From assembly GCA_949752735.1 (NCBI GenBank), contig OX457053.1:22683318-22747317 (forward strand): DNA of 64,000 bases, in the 5' to 3' direction. Shown in pieces: positions 44,780 through 54,874 of this stretch. A program made the position numbers and the translations under genes. This DNA comes from Lumbricus terrestris. Its lineage: Eukaryota > Annelida > Clitellata > Crassiclitellata > Lumbricidae. Numbering within the stretch: position 1 is the first letter of the stretch; every line of letters starts with the position of its first letter. The notes under the pieces were generated by a model. That model did no database searches and was not told the DNA's origin. It saw only the letters and a list, made by a program, of their open reading frames with translations.

Positions 44780-44864
44780 CGCCCAATGTAGCATTCTAGC
44801 ATTATTATTAATTTTTTCATCACTCCAACTTGTACTTGGGCAAGGATCATTTTCATGATTCAAC
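44780..44864. repeat. 117-bp tandem repeat, part left of copia
   Basis: TCCAACTTGTACTTGGGCAAG then GATCATTTTCAT matches 49595-49635 on the other side of copia, so copia landed inside this short tandem repeat. Confidence 0.75.
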
Positions 44865-45052
44865 TGTTGGAATAATGATACACATTCTAGATGGCGCTAG
44901 CATAGATGACTGTAGATGACTCTATTTAATTTAGTCTATGTTATACGTCACTTCCTTCTTCTCCTCCGTTCCGTGTTTGTGCTATAGTAGTTAAGATGAC
45001 ATGTGACAATCTTTATCTCCTTTAATCGTGAATAAAGCTCTGCATTCCAACA
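44865..45052 (+). repeat. 5' LTR of the copia element (188 bp)
   Basis: Starts TGTTGGAA and ends TTCCAACA, an 8-bp inverted terminal repeat. Contains AATAAA (within GTGAATAAAGCTC) near its 3' end as a polyadenylation signal. Reads TCTATTTAAT where the 3' LTR has TCTATATAAT, the only difference seen. Confidence 0.97.
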
Positions 45053-45067
45053 GGTTATGTGCCCAGG
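45053..45067 (+). promoter_or_regulatory. Primer-binding site, internal initiator tRNA-Met type
   Basis: GGTTATGTGCCCAGG directly after the LTR. It is complementary, with one mismatch over about 14 nt, to the anticodon stem-loop region of initiator tRNA-Met (around GGGCCCAUAACC), not to a tRNA 3' end. The same half-tRNA priming is known for Drosophila copia. Confidence 0.8.
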
Positions 45068-45185
45068 TCGAACGCAGGACGACTGGTTAATTCCCAGGAC
45101 GACTGGTCGACTAATATTTTTCGAGTTTTCTCGTTAATTATCCGAGTCGATAGAAGCTGAAGTTTCTTCTTGTTCTCGCGTCAAA

Positions 45186-48100
45186 ATGGCGGCATTGGAA
45201 GAACTACAGCAGCAAGTTTTGAGAATTCAGGAGAAAATTAGCACAGGAACAGGTAATGTAGCGACAACAGTTACTACAAATTCCGTCGGAGGTTTACCGG
45301 AAGCGAAGCATCTTGATGGCAAAAATTATGGTGATTGGAAATTCTGGATGCAAAATTTCTTAATTGACGCTGGTTTATGGCGCTGTGTTTCGCCAAAAGA
45401 GGGCCAGACTGTTGATCCGGATTTGGACTTACGTGCGTTAGCCAAAATCAATCTCAGCCTAAAACCCTGTTCAACCAGAGTCACGAAGAAATGCCAGACT
45501 GCGAAAGCTGCTTGGGACGCATTGAGAGGTGAATATGAAAGCACTGCTCTTGTTCGTCTGATTGGACTGTATTCCAGTTTGTTTAAGACAAATTTTGAGA
45601 ACTTTCCTTCGATGCAGCAGTATGTAGATCACATTTTGTCAATTGCAGAACAATTGGAATCAATTGGTCAACCTTTTCAGGACAATGTTGTTGGAGGCAT
45701 AATTCTTGGAGGTCTTCCAGATCAGTATAGGCCTTTAATATTAGGCATCCAAGGATCAAAGCAAGACACAACAGTTGAGTTTGTAAAAAGTCTTTTGCTT
45801 CAGGACAGTGTTAAGGAGCTAGGAGCAAGTACGACTTCGGTTGCAACTCATTCAGCATTTTCAATGGGCAGGTCTCAAATGAGCAGGTCCCACAAGGGCA
45901 AGTCCCAGATGAAAAGTAAGCCAAAAGGACCACGTTGTTTTGAATGTAATCGTTTTGGTCATATTCGTTCGCAATGTGAGAAGGTCAAGGTTAAACCACA
46001 TAAGAATTCAGCCAACGCGAATTTTGGTGCTGTGTCAGCCCAAACGAATTTTTCAGTTTCATCGGTGCAGCCTACCTCGATGAATGATGATTGGTATCTT
46101 GATTCAGGTGCCACGGTACATCTAACATCTCGACTTGACTTGCTTAAGAATTTTTCTTCAGATTCTAGTCAAGAGGTTGGAATTGCAAATGGAACAAAGT
46201 TAAAAAGTACTGGAATGGGAACATTATCGATTCCGTTGTCAACAAAGAAAACAATGGAAATTTCGGATGTTGTTCATGTTCCAGATTTGGCTATAAATCT
46301 CTTAGCAGTTAACAGAATTGCTCAGGAGGGTAAAACTGTTTTGTTTGACAAGAAAGGCTGTCGCATAGTTAATCAGCAGGTGAAGGTCAATCCAAAAAGT
46401 GTCATTGGAACTGCCACAGAAGTCAATGGACTTTATCGTTTGAACTGTAAGCAATCTCGTATGTTTGCTGCGCTGTCAACGAACTCTGTAAACTTATGGC
46501 ATCGTCGCCTTGGACATCTTAATCGGCCTTCTATGCGCCTACTTCGAAGCACTATGTCTTCAGGTGTTCAGTCTGAAGGGACGGCAACTATTCCTTGTGA
46601 AGTTTGTGTGAAAGGCAAACAGCATCGCAAACCGTTCAAGAAAACAGGAGCCAAACGAGCGAAGCACATTCTTGGTCTTGTTCATTCTGATATTTGTGGT
46701 CCAATGCATGTTTCATCAGTTGGTGGAGCACGGTATTTTCTGACATTGATTGATGATTTCACGAGACACTCGGTTGTCTATTTTCTGAAATCAAAGACTG
46801 AGGTACTGGAGAAGTTCAAGGAGTACAAATCTCTTGTTGAGAATCAGACTGGTAAACGTATCAAAACTCTTCGAACAGATAATGGTACTGAATATGTCAA
46901 TGAGAATTTTCTGAGTTTCTTACGACGTTGTGGAATTCGTCACGAAACCACGATTCCGTATACTCCTCAACAGAACGGAGTTGCTGAACGTCTGAACAGA
47001 ACTTTGGTAGAAAGAGCTCGAACAATGATTCTAGAATCCGGAGTAAGCACAGATTTTTGGGCAGAAGCAGTAAATACAGCCAATTATCTGAAGAATCGGT
47101 CACCTACAAAAGTCTTACCAAATATGACACCTCAAGAGGCATGGACAGGAGAAAAACCTGACCTAAGCCATCTTCGTGTTTTTGGTTGCAAAGCTTTGGT
47201 GAAAATTCCTGAAAATAACCGCAAGAAATGGGACTCTAAGTCAAAAGAGTACATCTTCGTTGGTTACTGTGAAGAAAGCAAAGGTTACAGAATGCTTCAT
47301 CCTGTTACAAAGAAATTCACTCGATCCAGAGATGTTATTTTCTTTGAATCTCAGTTTCCTGTTCGACATTCGTCTTCAGATGATCCATTTCCGGATGTTG
47401 CGGATGACAACTCATCGCAAATTGTCACTTCAGACATTCATAATCAACAGCAGTTTCAGAATACCCAAACTCATGTTGAAGTGGGGGAGTCTGATGGTTC
47501 AAAGGAGTTTGGTGGATCAAAGACTAATCTTACTGATGGCTCGAACACTGGCTTGGAAAAAAACTCTGTGGAAGAAGATTCTGGTGGATCAAATATTTCA
47601 GTGGTCAATAAGGACATAACTGATGATGGAGAAGTGATACGAGACACATTTGAGAGGCCAAAAAGAACTCGTATTCCAAATAAGCAAATATTCAATGAGA
47701 ATTTTGTTGTGCATCAAGCTACATTGTGTAAAAGTACTGATCCAGCAACTGTTGAAGAAGCACTTACTTCTCAATATGCAGAAGAATGGAAACGTGCAAT
47801 GGAAGAAGAAATTCAGGCACATGTTGAAAACCAGACATGGACATTATCTGATGTACCTACTGGGAGAAAAGCAATTAAGTGCAAATGGGTCTTCAAAACA
47901 AAGCTGAAATCTGATGGTACAGTTGAGCGTTACAAAGCTCGTTTAGTGGCTAAAGGATGTTCACAAAAACCAGGCATTGATTATGAGGAAACGTACTCGC
48001 CGGTTGTACGTTATACTTCCATTCGTCTTCTGATGGCACTGGCTGCAAAATACGACCTTGACATTGATCAAATGGATGTCACAACAGCATTTTTGCATCC

Positions 48101-49289
48101 TGAGCTCGAAGAAGAAATTTACATGGAATTGCCAGGTGGTTTTCGGCTGAATGGTAAAACTTGTCGACTAAAGAAGTCAATTTATGGTCTGAAGCAAGCA
48201 AGCCGAGCCTGGAATAAGAAATTGAATAAGTTGTTGAAAGAACTTGGATTTGTGCAATCAAATTTTGACACTTGCATTTACTACAGATGTGAAAACGGAA
48301 AGATCTTAATCATTGCAGTGTATGTTGATGATCTTTTAATTCTCTCGAACAACAAGGGGGAGAAACAGAATTTGAAAGCAGATCTAATGAAACGTCTCAA
48401 GATGAAGGATCTTGGTGAGGCACACTATTGTGTGGGCATTCATATCCAAAGAGATCGTGATACAGGAACGATATCACTTGATCAAGAGAAATATATTGAA
48501 GAAGTGCTCAACCGCTTCAATATGACTGAGAGCAATGGGGTTTCAACTCCACTTGATCCGAATCAAGATTTGTTTGGAGAAGAATTTCTTCCTAACAGTC
48601 AACAGCAAGAAGAAGAAATGAGAAACATTCCTTTTCAAGAAGCTGTGGGTAGCCTTATGTATGCTGCACAGGCTACAAGACCAGACATCGCATTTGCAGT
48701 GGGGGTCATGAGCAGATTCAATAACAATTATGGAAAAACTCATTGGGTTGCAGTGAAAAGAATCTTTAGATATCTTCGGCAGACTGCAAGTACCAAACTA
48801 GTGTACAGGAGAACCAATGAAGATTTGATTGGGTTTTGTGATTCTGACTGGGGTGGTGATAAAAGGGATCTGAAATCAACCACAGGATACACTTTTGTTT
48901 TAAGTGGTGCCGCAATAAGTTGGAACTCAAAGAAACAACCAACAGTTGCAAAGTCAACAACTGAAGCAGAGTACATGGCTTTAAGCATGGCTGCTACAGA
49001 AGCTATCTGGTTAAAGGGACTTCACAAAGAACTTGTTCCTCAAGCTTCAGATGTCGTGGAGATTTTCTGTGATAACAAAGGGGCGATTGATCTTGCTAGA
49101 AATCCCGGATATCGACCCAAGACCAAGCACATTGCTGTGCAGCATCACTTCATTCGAGACAGAATTGCAATTGGAGACATTCTGGTTAAACAGATTGAAA
49201 CAACAAACATGGTTGCTGACTGTTTAACGAAAGGACTGTGTAAAGATTTGCATAACAAATGCATTTCTGGGATGGGGTTAGAAAAATAA
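45186..49289 (+). CDS. Copia gag-pol polyprotein, intact
   Basis: 1,367 residues in one frame, stop TAA. Gag: about residues 1-290, with zinc knuckle C251-x2-C254-x4-H259-x4-C264. Protease: aspartic motif LDSGA with D306. Integrase: HHCC zinc site H439, H444, C471, C474, then catalytic D502, D565 and E601 with 35 residues between the last two. Reverse transcriptase: D964 in QMDV and YVDD at 1046-1049. RNase H: D1219, E1262 and D1296. The polyprotein would be made from LTR-driven RNA, cleaved by its protease in a cytoplasmic particle, and its integrase would insert the cDNA. There is no frameshift between gag and pol, as usual in copia. The start is the first ATG after the leader, in context AAAATGGCGG. 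Codon use is AT-leaning, unlike the host exons. No envelope frame. Confidence 0.97.
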   Translation: MAALEELQQQVLRIQEKISTGTGNVATTVTTNSVGGLPEAKHLDGKNYGDWKFWMQNFLIDAGLWRCVSPKEGQTVDPDLDLRALAKINLSLKPCSTRVTKKCQTAKAAWDALRGEYESTALVRLIGLYSSLFKTNFENFPSMQQYVDHILSIAEQLESIGQPFQDNVVGGIILGGLPDQYRPLILGIQGSKQDTTVEFVKSLLLQDSVKELGASTTSVATHSAFSMGRSQMSRSHKGKSQMKSKPKGPRCFECNRFGHIRSQCEKVKVKPHKNSANANFGAVSAQTNFSVSSVQPTSMNDDWYLDSGATVHLTSRLDLLKNFSSDSSQEVGIANGTKLKSTGMGTLSIPLSTKKTMEISDVVHVPDLAINLLAVNRIAQEGKTVLFDKKGCRIVNQQVKVNPKSVIGTATEVNGLYRLNCKQSRMFAALSTNSVNLWHRRLGHLNRPSMRLLRSTMSSGVQSEGTATIPCEVCVKGKQHRKPFKKTGAKRAKHILGLVHSDICGPMHVSSVGGARYFLTLIDDFTRHSVVYFLKSKTEVLEKFKEYKSLVENQTGKRIKTLRTDNGTEYVNENFLSFLRRCGIRHETTIPYTPQQNGVAERLNRTLVERARTMILESGVSTDFWAEAVNTANYLKNRSPTKVLPNMTPQEAWTGEKPDLSHLRVFGCKALVKIPENNRKKWDSKSKEYIFVGYCEESKGYRMLHPVTKKFTRSRDVIFFESQFPVRHSSSDDPFPDVADDNSSQIVTSDIHNQQQFQNTQTHVEVGESDGSKEFGGSKTNLTDGSNTGLEKNSVEEDSGGSNISVVNKDITDDGEVIRDTFERPKRTRIPNKQIFNENFVVHQATLCKSTDPATVEEALTSQYAEEWKRAMEEEIQAHVENQTWTLSDVPTGRKAIKCKWVFKTKLKSDGTVERYKARLVAKGCSQKPGIDYEETYSPVVRYTSIRLLMALAAKYDLDIDQMDVTTAFLHPELEEEIYMELPGGFRLNGKTCRLKKSIYGLKQASRAWNKKLNKLLKELGFVQSNFDTCIYYRCENGKILIIAVYVDDLLILSNNKGEKQNLKADLMKRLKMKDLGEAHYCVGIHIQRDRDTGTISLDQEKYIEEVLNRFNMTESNGVSTPLDPNQDLFGEEFLPNSQQQEEEMRNIPFQEAVGSLMYAAQATRPDIAFAVGVMSRFNNNYGKTHWVAVKRIFRYLRQTASTKLVYRRTNEDLIGFCDSDWGGDKRDLKSTTGYTFVLSGAAISWNSKKQPTVAKSTTEAEYMALSMAATEAIWLKGLHKELVPQASDVVEIFCDNKGAIDLARNPGYRPKTKHIAVQHHFIRDRIAIGDILVKQIETTNMVADCLTKGLCKDLHNKCISGMGLEK

Positions 49290-49316
49290 CACTAACCTAA
49301 TTTTCTGAGTGTGTAT

Positions 49317-49326
49317 AAAGTGGGGG
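49317..49326 (+). promoter_or_regulatory. Polypurine tract
   Basis: AAAGTGGGGG immediately before the 3' LTR; the expected plus-strand primer site. Confidence 0.8.
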
Positions 49327-49514
49327 TGTTGGAATAATGATACACATTCTAGATGGCGCTAGCATAGATGACTGTAGATGACTCTATATAATTTAGTCTA
49401 TGTTATACGTCACTTCCTTCTTCTCCTCCGTTCCGTGTTTGTGCTATAGTAGTTAAGATGACATGTGACAATCTTTATCTCCTTTAATCGTGAATAAAGC
49501 TCTGCATTCCAACA
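49327..49514 (+). repeat. 3' LTR of the copia element (188 bp)
   Basis: Identical to the 5' LTR except for one T/A difference. Followed by TCAAC, the second copy of the target duplication. Confidence 0.97.
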
Positions 49515-49730
49515 TCAACCCATGATTGCATTAAGCGGCAATGCGCGTTTCATCAATTGAACTTCTATTTAAGCAACAATTGTGTTTTTATCAATCCAAC
49601 TTGTAGTCTACTTTGGCAAGAATCATTTTCATCAATCCATGATTCCATTTAGGCGGCAATGCGGGTTTCGTGATTTGAACTTCTATTTAAGCAAAAATTG
49701 TGTTTTCATCAATTCAACATCAATGAATAT
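49515..49730. repeat. 117-bp tandem repeat, part right of copia
   Basis: CATGATTGCATTAAGCGGCAA (49521) recurs as CATGATTCCATTTAGGCGGCAA (49638), each followed by GAACTTCTATTTAAGCAA. The block just left of copia belongs to the same repeat. Confidence 0.8.
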
Positions 49731-50649
49731 AGGCATAATAATGTTTTCACAACCCGACTTTAATCCTAGTTTAAGCAAGAATCTTTTCATCAATCCCACT
49801 TCCATTTACGTAGAAATCATTTTCATCGATCAGACTTCGATTTGTCAAGAATTCCTTTCGTCTATATCCAACTATAGCCTAGTATTTGACCAATGCTACA
49901 GACTACAGACTACAGAGCATGCAACGGCGAATAGCTTAGTAAATGCATAAGATAACCATCCAGGCTTCAATCATATCTCGCAAACTTTAATTAAATATAA
50001 TAATCCAGTATTCAGTTCACTTGTAAACGTGTCTTCAATTTTGTGATAGTAGGCCTATCAATGACTCGGAGAGGTTTAGATAATTTTATCTCAAGTTATA
50101 CCTATACCAGCACCATCCTCCAGAATTCGTTCTCGTTTATTCGGTAGACGTCCAGATATACATTAATTTTATGCCCTACCGAGTTGCTGTGAATGTCACA
50201 GATTTTACCTTATGTAATTACGCCCACATGACACCGAAGCGCAGCTTAGCAGGGCTACCGCAGCCGGAGAACAGTTTGCAAAAAAGAAATATTATATATT
50301 GTAAATGAACGAACTAACCTACCTGATAGAAAGAATTCCAATACTTTTGCGATTTACTGGAGATATTGGATGTAATGTTCCCTCCAGAATACGTTAGGTG
50401 TTCGTCAATATACTGCAGTTATAGGCCTACAGTTATACACTCCTGGATTAACCATAGGCCTAGCCTATATAGGGTGATGAGACTAAGGTGATAACGGTGT
50501 CATGATTCGTTCATTATAATTCATTAAATATTGGAGTTAAATTGATGTGACCTTCCTGCATAAATTTCCTAATAAATACTATACAAGGGCCATCCATTTA
50601 GACATCAATTTGCATGGAGTTTAGACAAATTATAATCGGACAGATAAGA
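49731..50649. other. Unique AT-rich region
   Basis: No gene or mobile element end recognised. Confidence 0.4.
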
Positions 50650-50875
50650 TCTGTTATATAAATTTACATAGCGCCCCTTCGGGGGACTAGCCAGAAGTGC
50701 GCCCAACCTCAGCGCGTCCAAATGAAACGGTCTTAAGATGAGCGAGGAATACCTGACAAGGCGTTCTAGTCTTCTAGAAATGGAGCGGAACGTCAAGAGG
50801 GAGGTCATTCCAGGTCGAGGCATAATATTGAGTTAGTAGTGGGAAACGATTGGTTAGTGCCTTACAAATCATGTA
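50650..50875 (-). pseudogene. LINE (CR1/L2-type) 3' terminal fragment
   Basis: The minus strand reads STWNDLPLDVPLHF (about 50815-50775) and later LKTVSFGRAEVG, then the GCGC/CTTC tail TACATAGCGCCCCTTCGGGG in reverse. 5'-truncated and mutated. Confidence 0.75.
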
Positions 50876-50937
50876 TATATAATTTATATATACCTTATAT
50901 ATATACACACATTTTATATAGATATACATTTTATATG

Positions 50938-51142
50938 TATGTATGTATTTTGCATGTGTGTACATGTGTGTATGTATGTATGTATGTATGTATGTATGTA
51001 TGTATGTATGTATGTATGTACATGTATGTATGTATGTATGTATGTATGTATGTATGTATGTATGTATGTATGTATGTATGTATGTATGTATGTATGTATG
51101 TATGTATGTATGTACATGTATGTATGTATGTATGTATGTATG

Positions 51143-51173
<31 letters not shown>

Positions 51174-51212
51174 TGTATGTAATGTATGCATGTATGTATG
51201 TATGTATGTATA
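50938..51212. repeat. TGTA microsatellite, about 270 bp
   Basis: TGTA units with TGTACATG and TGTAATG interruptions. Confidence 0.97.
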
Positions 51213-51459
51213 TGATTAGTCTTATCAATGTCGAAAACTAATTATCCCAAAACAACTAAACCGATTGCTCTTCTCCTCATTGAGTTTCGACAATTTTCCA
51301 GGATTTCAATTATACTAGCCTATAGACAATGGCAAACTTTGGAGCAGAAATGTTTGGGCAAAGAACACTTGGTTGCTCCAGTACTCCACCTCTTCTAATC
51401 CACCCAATCCTCTCATTTCAATGTCTTCCCGTCCTTAACGAATCCCCCCCCACCCCCAT

Positions 51460-52125
51460 AGAGTAGAATATCTCTGTTGCCCTCGAATTCGAGTCGTCAT
51501 GGACAGTGTCAGGTTGTTAGGAGTCATCTTACAAGCTAATCTCTCTTTCTCACGGCTTGTCAACTACAGTCTTAGTATAATAAATCAACGATACTGTCTA
51601 CCGAACCAGTTGAGACATCAGGGCCTACATATCTCGAAGCTGGACTTAATAATTTTATTTCAAGTGATTGTTATTTCTATAGTCATGTATGCACTAGCAG
51701 CACTACCTTCATTTGCTGGATTTCTTACAGCACATGATATTGCGCGCATCAACACTGCCCTAAAAAGGCTCGTAGATGGCAAATTTCTGAGAAGATTCAT
51801 ACTGTGGAAGAGCTGATTGCTAGAGCAGACAAGAAGCTCTTCCAGAAAGCACAATTCTTTGGCCATTGCATTCACCAGCTCCTGCCACCTCTTCGGGAGG
51901 ACAAGTATAAACTCCGCAAGAGAGGACATCCTTTCATGCTGCCTCTCGTTAAAACAAATTTGTCTAAAATAGTTTTATTAACAGATTCATTTTCAATTAT
52001 ATTTAGCCATACATGACTTTGACTGCTGTTATCTATCGTAATTTGTTTAATGTATGTATTCGTTTTGATATGCAATGTAGTGCATGTGCGATTGTCAGAT
52101 GCAAATAAAGGCTACTTACTTACTT
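51460..52125 (+). pseudogene. LINE reverse-transcriptase C-terminal fragment with 3' end
   Basis: The plus strand reads VRLLGVILQANLSFSRLV, QRYCLPNQLRHQGLHISKL, VMYALAALPSFAGFLTAHDI (about 51499-51760), then after a frameshift EELIARADKKLFQKAQ, HCIHQLLPP, KYKLRKRGHPFMLPLVKTNL and a stop near 52016. This is the post-catalytic half of a CR1/Jockey-type RT. The 3' UTR ends AATAAAGGCTACTTACTTACTT. Confidence 0.8.
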
Positions 52126-52464
52126 ATTTATCATACCATGGCCTTCTTTTGAAACCCCTCTGATACAGTGCTCATGAATAAGCTAGAGTGCCATGCGCTT
52201 AGCTTTCAATAGCACTTTAGAAATTTTTAGGTAGTGATTAGAATTTTCCTAGTACCGGTAAAATCGATTATAGTTTCCCTATAAAAATAAGCTTTAAAAT
52301 GAACACAATGTGGGACAGACGAGCACGGCTTTATGCATTTCAAACAAACAAAAACTAAGCCTCATTTCTAAACAGGAACTCCCTTCCATACATACATCTG
52401 CGACTGAAATATCACACATAAAACACTTTAAAAAACATGTTAATTTAAGCAACTCTGTATACGG
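52126..52464. other. Unique region
   Basis: No feature recognised. Confidence 0.35.
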
Positions 52465-52769
52465 TTAGCGGCAGTGGCGGAGACCTAGGGGGGGACAGGG
52501 GGGGACGGTCCCCCCCAATGGAGGCGTTGGGGGGGACGGCCCATGCATTTGTCCCCCCCAATGTTTAAGCGTTAGGGCATTTACACAAACACGTCAGTAG
52601 AGTTCTAGAGAAAGAAAACTTTAGCAGGTGAAGTTCATATTTCTAATGATATGAATTCCCGGGCAATCCGGTCTCTAACCAATAGTTATTTAGTCCCACG
52701 TTGAATAGTTTGCGAACATTATACTGTGTTTATAAGATACCTCTTTTAACATATTACCGGTTATTATAA

Positions 52770-53195
52770 AAACCTTGCCAACACCCAACGTCACAACTGA
52801 TATAAAATTTATGGACTCCATCAGGAAAAGAGAAGTTCAAATTACCCGACTTAGGATGTGGCATGTCCTTAATAACACTTGGCTGAAAGTGTTGGGTAAA
52901 AGCACAACAGACCTGTGTTCTAAATGCCAATTGCCTGAAACAACTGAGCATACGCTGTTTGCGTGTATAACTACTTAAAAAATGCGAGGAGAAAAAAGTG
53001 GAATGCACAGTTAGAAATCTTTAAAGACGTTAACAGGCTTTGTAGCTATAACATGTCGTTAAACTTCTGATTAATAATAATAAATAAGGCCACAACGTCA
53101 AAATCGGGCTTCTGCTACATTCCCCTCAGGTTTCCTTCCGGCTCGAATCAACCCCCAGTTGGACATTGGGAATAATATGGAAAGTAAGTAAGTTA
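52770..53195 (+). pseudogene. LINE C-terminal fragment inside the composite element
   Basis: Reads TDIKFMDSIRKREVQITRLR, then HVLNNTWLKVLG, CSKCQLPETTEHTLFACI. R.VQI.RLR.GH....... plus C..C......EH.L..C is the end-of-protein Cys/His segment of CR1/Jockey/I-type LINEs. The 3' end ends in AAGTAAGTAAG. Confidence 0.75.
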
Positions 53196-53336
53196 GTATG
53201 TAAGTATTTTGTTTATTACTCCTCTTGAAAACGAACAATGGGACAAAGAACATCGTTATTATACATCGGATTAGCAATAGGTAATAAAAACGTACAATCT
53301 AAAATCCCAAGTTAAATATAATATAATTACTAAACT

Positions 53337-54612
53337 ATTATCATCAAACAAGTTAACTATTATTTTTTTTAAACAGAGAATTCCAAATGGAGATGTCTAA
53401 TACACACCTCTTTTAACTTTACTAAACTATTATCATCAAACAAATTAACTATTATTTTTTAACAGAGAATTCCAATTGGATGTCTCTTACACACCTCTTT
53501 TAACTTACTAAACTATTATCATCAAACATGTTAACTATTATTATTTTTTACAATTGGTCAAGTGACTCAAGTGCCTTGCTCTAAAGTGCTGTAATATGCC
53601 GAGAAAAATTTCTGTCCAGGTTAACGGCCTCTGTAGACTGTTGTCATGGACCCTAGTCAAATCGTATCCATCAATTTTTTAACAGAGAATTCCAATTGGA
53701 GATGTCTCTTACACACCTCTTTTAACTTACTAAACTTTTATCATCAAACAAGTTAACTATTTTTTTAAAGAGAGAATTCCAATTGGAGATGTCTCTTACA
53801 CACATTTATTAATTTTACTAAACTTATATCATCAGACAAGAAAACTATTATTTTTAAACAGAGGATTCCAATTGGAGATGTTTCTTACACACCTCTTTTA
53901 ACTTTACTAACTATTATCATCAAACAAATTAACTATTATTTCTGAACAGAAAATTCCAATTGGAGATGTCTTACACACCTCTTTTAACTTTGCAAAACTT
54001 AGATCATCAAACAAATTAACTATTATTTTTTTTAACAGAAAATTCCATTTGGAGATGTCACGTACACAGATCTTTTAATTTTACTAATCTGATATCATCA
54101 AACAAGTTAGCTATTATTATTGTTTTAAACTGAGAATTCCAATTGGAGATGTCTCTTACACACAGCTTTTAATTTTACTAAACTTATATCATCAGACAAG
54201 TTAACTATTATTTTTAAACAGAGAACTATAATTGGAGATGTCTCTTACACACATCTTTTAATTTTGCTAAACTTATAATATTTTTATCATCAGACAAGTT
54301 AACTATTATTTTTAAACAGAGAATTCCAATTGGAGATGTTTCTTACACACCTCTTTTAACTTTACTGAACTATTATCATCAAACAAATTAACTATTATTT
54401 TTTTAACAGAGAATTCCAATTGGAGATGTCTCTTGCACACCTCTTTTAACTTTTCTAAACTTTTATCATCAAACAAGTTAGCTACACACCTCTTTTAACT
54501 TTACTAAACTATTATCATCAAACTAAGTTTACTATTTTTTTAAACAGAGAATTTCTATTGGAGATGTCTCTTACACACCTCTTTTAACTATACTAAACAA
54601 TTATCAATTCAA
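53337..54612. repeat. 88-bp satellite (about 13 units)
   Basis: Each unit has CAGAGAATTCCAATTGGAGA, GTCTCTTACACACCTCTTTT, AACTTTACTAAACTATTATC and ATCAAACAAGTTAACTATTA. A non-repeat stretch interrupts at about 53560-53675. Units differ by up to roughly 15%, so the array is not freshly amplified. Confidence 0.92.
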
Positions 54613-54874
54613 AGCATTTCGACATTGGCGGGACACTTTTGAAGTCTTAAACAAAGACTATAAGCACTAAAATGACGAGGAAATTTGTTAATAATTTATG
54701 ACTACCTGAAATGCTACCATTGTAGTGCTGAAAATCAAACTTTTTCGAAGTTTGGGGGAATATCTCCCTGCCCAAACCCTCCCCTGCGGGGCGCTTCGTA
54801 CCTCGGCGATCGTCATTCGGCCGCTCGTCCGTCCCCCCCAAAGTTCGGACCAGGTCTCCGCCTATGGTTAGCGG

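Larger units (their letters stand above)
44865..49514 (+). mobile_element. Complete Ty1/copia LTR retrotransposon
   Basis: 4,650 bp: 188-bp LTRs differing at one position, a primer-binding site, one uninterrupted gag-pol frame of 1,367 codons, a purine-rich tract, and a perfect 5-bp target duplication TCAAC (44860-44864, 49515-49519). Domain order gag, protease, integrase, reverse transcriptase, RNase H is diagnostic of copia. Every catalytic motif is intact and the LTRs are almost identical, so the insertion is recent and may be competent. Confidence 0.98.
52473..54866. mobile_element. Composite hAT-type element, family D, copy 2 (2.4 kb)
   Basis: Ends CA(G/T)(T/A)GGCGGAGACCT inverted (13 of 15), as in the 258-bp copy at 39232. 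Perfect 8-bp duplication GTTAGCGG (52465-52472, 54867-54874). The left end carries GGGGGACGGTCCCCCC-like runs, the right end TCCGTCCCCCCC. Between them lie a LINE fragment and about 1.3 kb of an 88-bp satellite, so the element is about ten times the size of its relative. No transposase. Confidence 0.88.
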
